NCBI RefSeq assembly: GCF_016863395.1
Contig: NZ_BOOU01000007.1
Span: forward strand, 1-64,000
Source of the DNA: Sphaerisporangium rufum
GTDB taxonomy: Bacteria > Actinomycetota > Actinomycetes > Streptosporangiales > Streptosporangiaceae
Length of the DNA: 64,000 nt
Reading direction: 5' to 3'
Both the position numbers and the translations under genes were made by a program. Below, piece by piece: positions 25,290 through 33,000 of this stretch (the stretch's first letter is position 1; every line of letters starts with the position of its first letter). The notes under the pieces are model-generated. The model saw only the letters and a program-made list of their open reading frames with translations. It made no database searches and was not told where the DNA came from.

Positions 25290-26122
25290 GCGCCGCTCCG
25301 CTGGTGGGCGGGCGGGCCGGAGGGCGGCGGGCCGGGCGGCGTCGGCCCGGTCGCGGCGCGGTGCGCCACCCGGGCCTGGAGGTTGGCGGCGAGCTCGCGG
25401 GCCGAGCGGATCAGCAGCGTGCGGTCCAGCCGTCCGCCCCACTCGCCGCGCAGCAGCTCGGCGCCCTTGGGGTCGTAGGCCAGGCCGCCGAGCACCAGGT
25501 CGGGCAGCCCGGCCGCGGCCATGACGCGGCGCACCTCGCCGATGGCCCGGCTGAACTCCTTGGGCTCGGCCACCACCACGACGCCCAGCGCGGGCGGGGT
25601 GCGGGTGCGCTCGGCGAGCATGTTGCCCATGGTCGTCACCCGGTCGCGCAGGTGGGCGACCTGGTCGAGCTGCGGGCGGGCGAACAGCACCACCAGGTCG
25701 GCGCCGGCCAGCAGGCCGTTGATCGCCGGGTAGGAACCGACCCGGCCGCAGTCGGCGATCACGTCGGTGCCGGGCATGGCCCGCAACGCCTGCGCGAGCG
25801 GCTCCCACAGCCAGGTCAGGCCGCCCGCCTGCTCGGCGCTGCCGATACCGGCCAGCACCGCCAGGCCGCCGACCAGGCGCTGGGTGTGCTCGTTGATCTG
25901 CGGCAGGGTCAGCCCCTTGCGCGCCACGGCGCCCAGGCTGAGCAGGCCGCGGCCCGGGTCGAGCGGCCGGCCGCCGTCGGCGGGCAGCCGGTAGGCCAGG
26001 TCGCCGCCTGCCGCGTCGCATTCGGCCAGCAGCGCCGGCCGCGGCCACACCGCGGCCAGCGCGGTGGCGGCCGTGGTGACGCCGGGACCGCCCTTGTCGG
26101 CGGCGAGCGCGATCAGTGCCAT
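25286..26122 (-). CDS. tadZ: TadZ/CpaE-like atypical MinD-ParA ATPase 2
   Basis: This 278-residue protein begins MALIALAADKGGPGVTTAAT. It is again a MinD-like loop with Val in place of the P-loop lysine, followed by LLAECDAAGGD. The C-terminus is Pro-rich. It is paralogous to 9546-10331. ATG 26122 lies just after the cpaB2 stop, with an AGGG element six bases upstream. It is expected to position the pilus apparatus. Confidence 0.85.
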   Translation of the reverse strand: MALIALAADKGGPGVTTAATALAAVWPRPALLAECDAAGGDLAYRLPADGGRPLDPGRGLLSLGAVARKGLTLPQINEHTQRLVGGLAVLAGIGSAEQAGGLTWLWEPLAQALRAMPGTDVIADCGRVGSYPAINGLLAGADLVVLFARPQLDQVAHLRDRVTTMGNMLAERTRTPPALGVVVVAEPKEFSRAIGEVRRVMAAAGLPDLVLGGLAYDPKGAELLRGEWGGRLDRTLLIRSARELAANLQARVAHRAATGPTPPGPPPSGPPAHQRSGA

Positions 26123-26124
26123 GG

Positions 26125-27033
26125 TCAGCCCTGCCCGCCGGGATCGGGGGTCGAGCGGGTCGACTGCCGGGTGCCGGTCCGGCCGGTGCCCTGCTCGTCA
26201 CCCGTCCCGCTGGGGGGTGGCGAGCTCTGCCGCGACTTGCGGCCGGTGGGCTCGGCGCTGGGCTCGCCGGTGGCGGAGTCCTCGGGGCCGGGCGTGCCGG
26301 AGGGCGCCGGGGTGGCGGCGCCGCCGTCGGCGGACAGTCCGGGCAGGTAGGCCAGTCCGATCTTGCCGGCCGAGGCGTAGGCGACGATCCCGGCCGCGGA
26401 GCCGGTGTCCACGATCACCGAGACGGTGGTGGTGCCGCCGGTGCCGCTCTCCCCGCCGCCGCCGACGTAGTTGACCATGGCGCGGGGCGCGAGCACCTTG
26501 CCGCCGTTCACCGTGCCGTCCTCGCCCGGGACGAAGATGACCTGCACCCGGTCGCCCTTGCGCAGGCCGGCCGGGACCTGGCCCGCCTTGAGCGACAGGC
26601 CGACCACGGCCTTGCCCGGCCGCAGCTCGGAGGAGGCGAGCGAGACCATGTCGTCGTTCAGCAGCGTGCCGGGCACCAGGTCGACGGCGGCGTAGTGCCG
26701 GGCGACCTCGCCCCGCGCCGACCATGGGACGTACTGGACGTCGGTCACCGCGACCTGGACCTCCTTGAGCGCCTGCTCCGGGATCCGCTGGCCGGCGCCG
26801 ACCCGGGCCGCCACCGCGATCGCCGACACCCGGTCGCCGCTCTGGATGAACAGCACGGTCGTGATGAGGGCGCCGCCGATGATCAGCAGCACGGCGAGCG
26901 CGGCGAGCGCGGGACGGCGCTCGCGCGGCGAGACGGGCAGCCTGCGTCCCTGCGGGGCTCCGGGAGCGGGCGCCTGGTCGGCGAGCCGCTGCGCCTCGGG
27001 GCCGCGGAAGGACGATTGCTCGGTGACCCTCAT
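26125..27033 (-). CDS. cpaB: CpaB/RcpC-like SAF-domain protein 2
   Basis: This 302-residue protein has a basic N-terminus, one transmembrane helix (about 45-65), a SAF domain with GDRVSAIAVAARVGAGQRIP, and KGDRVQVIFV. The C-terminal tail of about 70 residues is rich in Pro, Ser, Thr and Gly and is absent from CpaB1. Start 27033 shares the GGAGxCCCCCACC leader with cpaB1. It is the first gene of Tad operon 2. Confidence 0.87.
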   Translation of the reverse strand: MRVTEQSSFRGPEAQRLADQAPAPGAPQGRRLPVSPRERRPALAALAVLLIIGGALITTVLFIQSGDRVSAIAVAARVGAGQRIPEQALKEVQVAVTDVQYVPWSARGEVARHYAAVDLVPGTLLNDDMVSLASSELRPGKAVVGLSLKAGQVPAGLRKGDRVQVIFVPGEDGTVNGGKVLAPRAMVNYVGGGGESGTGGTTTVSVIVDTGSAAGIVAYASAGKIGLAYLPGLSADGGAATPAPSGTPGPEDSATGEPSAEPTGRKSRQSSPPPSGTGDEQGTGRTGTRQSTRSTPDPGGQG

Positions 27034-27354
27034 CGGTGGGGGACTCCAGATCGGAACGCGGGGAGACTGCTGGCGTTCCCGAGATTACTCACCCCGGCCG
27101 GGGAACGTCGGGATAAGCCTCGAAACAGTATTCCTGTCGGGCTTTAGTGCTGGCGGACAGTGAATGCCCGATTATCCGCAGTGATCAAGGTGATGGAGGA
27201 CGCCGAGGGAATTGTCGCCCCTTGCCCTGATGGAGCGGTCTACCGGCGGGCCGGAACGCCGGGGCGGCCCGGCGGTTCCGTAGGTGTTCCGTACCGAATT
27301 CGTGACTTGACTGGTATAAGCGCACCGGCGACACCCGGGCGTTATGCTGCCCGG
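27034..27354. other. Divergent intergenic region between cpaB2 and the WXG-like gene
   Basis: About 320 bp without a convincing gene. It is less G+C-rich at 27090-27220. Apart from the cpaB2 leader and the -10 element at 27343, I see no strong operator. Confidence 0.6.
27343..27348 (+). promoter_or_regulatory. -10 element for a probable leaderless transcript
   Basis: TATGCT ends 6 bp before the GTG at 27355, the spacing expected if transcription starts at the start codon. No Shine-Dalgarno sequence precedes the GTG. No good -35 box lies at the right distance. Confidence 0.4.
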
Positions 27355-27654
27355 GTGGCGGAAGTTCCGAACCCCCTGTACACCTATCTCACGCAGCTGC
27401 GGCAACGCGTGCACGAGGTGCAGGACAAGCTGGGCAAGAAGCTGGACAAGCCGACCAACAGCATGGCCGGCAAGAAGGTGTGGACCAGCCCGACCGCCGA
27501 CGCCTGGGGCGGGCGGCTGAGCGACCAGCGACGGGCGTACAACGACGCGCTCGCCGGGCTGGACGACGAACTGTCCGGCATGCTGGCCCGCACCCCGAAG
27601 ACCTGCTCCCCCGCCGAGGCCAAGATGCTGCGGATGGACCTGCAGGGCCGGTAG
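27355..27654 (+). CDS. Small WXG-like helical protein upstream of the toxin
   Basis: This 99-residue, highly charged, mainly helical protein has W43-T-S and W51-G-G in a central turn between two helices, resembling the WXG100/LXG-helper plan. I do not recognise an exact family. It lies 26 bp before the toxin gene in a rightward unit that ends with eccC2. A small helical partner encoded just upstream is typical for T7SS-exported polymorphic toxins, where it acts as a targeting factor or chaperone, so that role is inferred. GTG 27355 is chosen from the leaderless -10 and the fit to the helical domain. An in-frame upstream extension reads as unlikely coding. Confidence 0.7.
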   Translation: MAEVPNPLYTYLTQLRQRVHEVQDKLGKKLDKPTNSMAGKKVWTSPTADAWGGRLSDQRRAYNDALAGLDDELSGMLARTPKTCSPAEAKMLRMDLQGR

Positions 27655-27680
27655 CGGACGTAGGGAGGACGGCACAGAGC

Positions 27681-29507
27681 ATGGCTCCTCGCGAGGACGA
27701 CGGCGGTGGTGACTTCGCCGGTATCGACCCGGTGCTGATGCGTTCGATGATCAAGGATTTGGAGGGTGCCAAGGGGCTGGTGGAGGAGCACGTCCCGGGG
27801 TTGAAGGACGCCTTCTCCCGGGTGGGGTTGTCCACCAAGCCGATCGGCACGCTGGCCGGGGTGGCCGGGTGGATCGGCGGTGAGCTCGGCATGCTGAACC
27901 GGCGGCAGCGGATGGCCGAGCAGCTGTCGAAGGAGAACGACCAGTTCGGTTTCACCGGGGCGATGGTGCAGACCGAGTGGGAGGGGTTCTTCAAGAGTCC
28001 CGCCGAGGCGGAGGCCAAGGCCAAGGAGCTGGCCGGTGAGTACCAGAAGCCGGGCGGGTTCCCCGACGACGCCTGGGAGCAGATCCGCAAGTACCAGAGC
28101 GATCCGGACTTCGCCCGGGCCTTCCTCAAGCAGCTCGGCCCGGAGAAGGCCGCCTGGGTGGCCGGCCGGCTGCGCACCTGGGACGAGGAGGGGTCGGCCG
28201 AGCGGCTGGCCGCCTTCGGCCGGCTGATGGCGGTGGCGAGCCACCAGGGCCTGATCGACGAGGCGTGGCTGAAGAACTTCACCCCGAACGGCGGGGGCGG
28301 CGGGCCGTCCCTGTACGACCTGGCCGCGCTGATGAAGCACGGCGTGTGGAACAAGGACACCCTGGTCATGATCGGGCAGCAGGCCCTCAAGGCCGACCAG
28401 GCGGCGGGCGGCAACTACCTCACCGCCGACATCCTGGACGCGGTGGCCCGCAACCCGATGGCCGCCAGCGAGTTGTACGGCAAGGAGTTCGACCGCATCA
28501 ACTCGATGATGCGCGGCCAGGCGTTCGGCTGGGTGAACACCACCGACCCCAAGCTGGGCGATCCGCTGGCCCGGTTCATGAAATCCGCCACCGTGGAGGC
28601 CGCCGAGGCCTACGAGCGCACCCGCCCGCCCGGCGACGACACCTGGCAGAACCCCGCCGACAGGCTGGCGCTGCGCATCTTCCAGGAGGTCGCCGCGCAC
28701 GGCGGCGAGAACTACGCCTTCGAACCGGTCGACGACGCCTTCATCGACGTCGTGGAGCGCTTCTTCCGCGGCGACTACGACCGGCCGCTGCTGCCCCAGG
28801 GCACCATGACCTTCGCCGACGCGGCCGGCCTGGTCGCCGACCTGGTCGGCATCTTCGACCCGACGCCGATCTCCGACGGCGTGTCCGGGGTCATCTCGCT
28901 GGGCCAGGGCGACTGGAAGGGCGCCCTGCTGTCCATGGCGGCGATGATCCCCTACTTCGGGGACGCGGGCGCCAAGCCGGTCAAGACCTTCCTGCGGCTG
29001 ATCGAGAACTTCCCGGGCCTCAAGGCGTTCTTCAAGGTGCCGGCGGACGACATCGCCGACGAGAGCAAGCTGGCCGCGCACGCCAAGGCCATCAAGGAGG
29101 GCTTCGAGAGCCTCAAGAACACCCTCAAGAACGTCGGATTCAGCAACCCCGGCAAGATCCTGGACGCTCTCGGCGTCGTCAACCGGCTACAGACCGACGC
29201 CGCCAAGTTCTACGCCAAGTACCCCAAGATCGCGGACGCCGCCCGCGCCAAGGGCCTGCCCGTCGACGGGCCGATCCCCTTCGTCCCCAAGCGCGGCTGG
29301 GACCCGAAGAAGGCGAACCCGAACCAGGGCATCGAGGATGCCTACGGCAACGTGTGGCAGAAGGGCAAGCGACACGGACGCGGCACCAGCGACGCGCCGA
29401 GCGAATGGGACGTGCAGGTGAAGAACAGCAAGAGCGGCCTCGGTACGCTCACCGCCGACGGCAGTCACCTGAACGTCGAGTGGGGCACCGGAAGGCTGGG
29501 CAACTGA
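27681..29507 (+). CDS. T7SS-type polymorphic toxin with type-17-like C-terminal domain
   Basis: This 608-residue protein has no signal peptide. A long helical N-terminal and central region leads to a hydrophobic pre-toxin segment (about 393-435, GVSGVISLGQGDWKGALLSM). A compact C-terminal domain (about 539-608) has GWDPKK, YGNVWQKG, EWDVQV and GSHLNVEWG. These match what I know of the polymorphic toxin type 17 (Ntox17) family, predicted RNases of competition systems. A GGAGGA site lies 11 nt before ATG 27681. It sits between a WXG-like helper and a probable immunity gene, in the same unit as eccC2, which supports export through the T7SS-like ATPase. Residues of the active site are not established by sequence alone. 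Confidence 0.82.
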   Translation: MAPREDDGGGDFAGIDPVLMRSMIKDLEGAKGLVEEHVPGLKDAFSRVGLSTKPIGTLAGVAGWIGGELGMLNRRQRMAEQLSKENDQFGFTGAMVQTEWEGFFKSPAEAEAKAKELAGEYQKPGGFPDDAWEQIRKYQSDPDFARAFLKQLGPEKAAWVAGRLRTWDEEGSAERLAAFGRLMAVASHQGLIDEAWLKNFTPNGGGGGPSLYDLAALMKHGVWNKDTLVMIGQQALKADQAAGGNYLTADILDAVARNPMAASELYGKEFDRINSMMRGQAFGWVNTTDPKLGDPLARFMKSATVEAAEAYERTRPPGDDTWQNPADRLALRIFQEVAAHGGENYAFEPVDDAFIDVVERFFRGDYDRPLLPQGTMTFADAAGLVADLVGIFDPTPISDGVSGVISLGQGDWKGALLSMAAMIPYFGDAGAKPVKTFLRLIENFPGLKAFFKVPADDIADESKLAAHAKAIKEGFESLKNTLKNVGFSNPGKILDALGVVNRLQTDAAKFYAKYPKIADAARAKGLPVDGPIPFVPKRGWDPKKANPNQGIEDAYGNVWQKGKRHGRGTSDAPSEWDVQVKNSKSGLGTLTADGSHLNVEWGTGRLGN

Positions 29508-30004
29508 TGATGCGAGAGGTCTCGCTGCGCGCGAACGTCACCGCGCCGGACGCGGCACGGGCCGCCGCCCTGCTGGACCCGCTTTTGGCCGCGCTGGCCG
29601 AGCCGGTCACCGGCCGGCCGGCGCCGGAGTCGTACGCGTGGAAGATCCCGGGCACCTGGATGGTGTCGGCGGAGCTGGCCGCCCGCCCGGCCGGCGACGC
29701 CCGCGCGCTGGTCGCCGGGCTCACCGGCCGGCTGCCGATGACCGGCTGGTGGACCTCCGGGGACGCCGACGCCGCCGACGCGGTCTGGGACGCGGGCGAG
29801 GACACCGAGCCGCCGTTCCCCGGCGTCACCTGGGTGAGCGTCGCCGCCGCCCACCCGGGCGACCCGGACGCCGAGGCGGTCCCGGACGAGGAACTCCTGC
29901 CCGACCGGCCGGCGGGCGGGCTGGACGAGGGTCTGCTGGAGTACCTGCGCGCCGACCAGGAGACCACCGGCCGGGCCCGGCCCGGCGACGACCGCGGGCG
30001 CTGA
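29507..30004 (+). CDS. Probable immunity protein for the type-17-like toxin
   Basis: This 165-residue acidic protein has no membrane segment and no family I recognise. It overlaps the toxin stop by one base (TGATG), with a second ATG at 29510 as an alternative start. Immediate, coupled placement after a polymorphic toxin is the usual position of the cognate immunity gene. The acidic C-terminal half could mask a basic RNase domain. Both points are inference from context. Confidence 0.65.
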   Translation: MMREVSLRANVTAPDAARAAALLDPLLAALAEPVTGRPAPESYAWKIPGTWMVSAELAARPAGDARALVAGLTGRLPMTGWWTSGDADAADAVWDAGEDTEPPFPGVTWVSVAAAHPGDPDAEAVPDEELLPDRPAGGLDEGLLEYLRADQETTGRARPGDDRGR

Positions 30005-30044
30005 GTCCCGCCATGCCCGCGCACGCCCGCGCGTAGGAGTGACC

Positions 30045-33000
30045 ATGCGCATCTCACTCACGGCGCTCACCGGCCACGGTCCGCTCGACATCCTCGCCAC
30101 CGGCGACGACTCGATCACCGTGGCCCGGCTCGCCGAGTCGCTGGAGGAGTCCGTGCGCACCGGGGCCGGCCTGGCCCCGGTGGTGCCGCATCCGCGCTGG
30201 GGCGGCGCGCCCCGGCGGACCGAGCTGTGGGCCAACGGCCGCCCGCTGCCGCCCGAGGCGCCCGCGGTCCAGGTGCTCCGGGACGGCGACATGATCGCCT
30301 TCAGCCCGCAGGCGGCCGCCGCCACCGTCCGCGGCGAGCCGGCCGGAGTGGCCGAGCTGCGGGTCTCCAGCGGCCCGTCCTCCGGCGCGGTGCACCGGCT
30401 CGGCTTCGGCGCCGCGACGATCGGTTCCGGCCGGGAGGCCACCGTGCCGCTGGACGACCCGGCCACCGCGCCGTTCGCGGCGACCGTCCAGGTCACGACG
30501 GGCGAGGTCACCGTGGCGCCCGCCGCCGGCGCGCACGTCACGCTGGACGGCGTCGCGCTGGCCGGGCCGGCGCCCTGGCCGCCCGGCGGGGTGCTCGTCA
30601 CCGGGGCCTCGGTGCTCACCCTCGCCTTTCCCCAGGCGCCGGACGCGCACCTCACCCCGATGCCGGACGGCGGCCTGGCCTACAACCGGCCACCCCGGCT
30701 GACCGGCCCGCCCCGCACCCGCACCATCGAGGTGCCGGTCGAGCCCAAGCAGCAGGAGGGGCAGCGGCTGCAGATCCTGGCCAGCCTGCTGTTCGCCGTG
30801 GGCGGCGTCGTGCTGGCCATCGTGTTCCAGCAGATGCTGTTCCTGCTGATGGCGCTGCTCACCCCGATCACCATGGTCGCCCAGTGGTGGAGCGACCGCC
30901 GGTACGGCCGCAAGCGCCACCGGCAGGCCATGAAGGACTACCGCCGGCGCCGCGAGGAGTTCGGCCAGGCGCTGGAGCGGCTGCGCCGGGCCGACCAGGC
31001 CGACCGGCGCGCCGAGTTCCCCGACCCGGCCGAGGCGCTGCTCACCTGCACCGGCCCGCGCGGCCGGCTGTGGGAACGCCGGATCCACGACGCCGACACC
31101 CTGGACCTGCGGCTCGGCGTGGCCGACCGGCCGGCCGCCATCGAGCTGGTGCCCGAGCACGGCAGTTACGGGGTGGACGCCAAGGCGCTGCCCCCGGTGC
31201 CGCTGTCGCACGCGGTGCCGGTGAGCGTGCCGCTGCCGCGGGTCGGCGTGCTGGGCCTGACCGGGGCCCGGCCCTCCTCTCGGGCGCTGGCCCGCTGGCT
31301 GGTCGCCCAGGCCGCCACCCTGCACAGCCCGCGCGACCTGGCCATCGTGGTGCTGTCGGCCGACGCCGAGGCGGCGGTGAGCTGGAACTGGGTGCGCTGG
31401 CTGCCGCACTGCGCGCCGCGCGAGGGCGAGGAGTGCGTGGCGCTGGTGGGCACCGACCCGGAGTCGGCGGCGCGCCGGGTCTCCGAGCTGGTCGCCAAGA
31501 TCAACGAACGGCGTCCGGCGCCGGGTGCGGCGGCCGGCCTCGGCACGTCCCCGTTCGGCGGCGGGGGCGGGGTCGCCGAGGGGTACGCGGTGGAGCGGCC
31601 GTACAACGTGCTGCTGGTGCTGGACGGCGCGCGGGCGCTGCGCGGCCTGCCCGGCATGCCGCAGGTGCTCCAGCAGGGGCCGGCGGTGGGCGTCTACTCG
31701 ATCTGCGTCGACGACGACCAGCGCCTGCTGCCGGAGGAGTGCACCTCGGTCGCGGTCAGCGACTGGGAGCGGCCGGCGTATGTCCGGCTGCGCGGCGGCG
31801 CGGCCGACACCGACGCCGACATCGTCGCCGACCAGGTCACCATCGCCTGGTGCGACCGGCTGGCCCGGGCGATGGCCCCGGTGCGCGACGTCAGCCGGGA
31901 CGACGCCGACGCGGCCATCCCGTCCTCGGCGCGGCTGCTCGACCTGCTCGGCATGCCCGACCCGCGGCCGGACCAGATCGAGGCGTACTGGCGGCGCGGG
32001 CGGACCACCCGGGTGCCCGTCGGGATCGGGGCCGACGGCCCGTTCGCGATCGACCTGCGGCTGGACGGCCCGCACGGCCTGATCGCCGGCACCACCGGCG
32101 CCGGCAAGTCGGAGCTGCTCCAGTCGCTGATCGCCTCGCTGGCCGTCGCCAACCGGCCGGACGAGATGACCTTCGTGCTGATCGACTACAAGGGCGGCAG
32201 CGCGTTCAAGGACTGCGCCCGGCTGCCGCACACCGTCGGCATGGTCAGCGACCTGGACGGCCACCTCACCGAGCGGGCGCTGCAGTCGCTGGCCGCCGAG
32301 CTGCGCCGCCGCGAGCACCTGCTGCTGGACGCCGACGCCAAGGACATCGAGGACTACAACGAGCTGCGTGACACCGGCACCGTCCTGCCGTCGATGCCGC
32401 GGCTGCTGCTGGTGATCGACGAGTTCGCCGCCATGGTCCAGGAGCTGCCGGACTTCGTGGTCGGCCTGGTGGACATCGCCCGCCGCGGCCGCTCGCTCGG
32501 CGTGCACCTGCTCCTGGCCACCCAGCGCCCGGCGGGCGTGGTGACCCCGGACATCGCCGCCAACACCAACCTGCGCATCTCGTTGCGGGTGACCAGCTCC
32601 GGCGAGTCGACCGACGTCATCAACACCCCGGTCGCGGCGACCATCTCCAAGACCACGCCGGGCCGGTGTTATGTGCGGTCCGGCGCCGCCGCCCCCGCGC
32701 CGGTACAGTCCGCCCGGATCGGCGGCCGGCGCCCCGGGGACGGCAGCCGGAGACCCGCCTCCGTCCGGGTGGTGCCGCTCGGCTGGCGGGGCCTCGGCAC
32801 GCCGCTGCCGGCCGCGCCGGACGAGGACGGTGACGAGTCGACCATGGTCACCGACCTGGCGGTCCTGGTGGAGACCATCGCGGCCACCGCCCAGGCGCTC
32901 GGCGTCGCCGAGCAGCCGAGCCCGTGGCTGCCGCCGCTGCCCGACCAGGTCACCCTGGACGAGCTGCCGGCGCGGGAGTGGACCCGGCTGCCGCTCGGGC

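Noticed and set aside
27307-27320. TTGACT and TATAAG as a promoter for the WXG-like gene
   Set aside because: The two hexamers are only 2 bp apart. The TATGCT at 27343 gives a better leaderless model.
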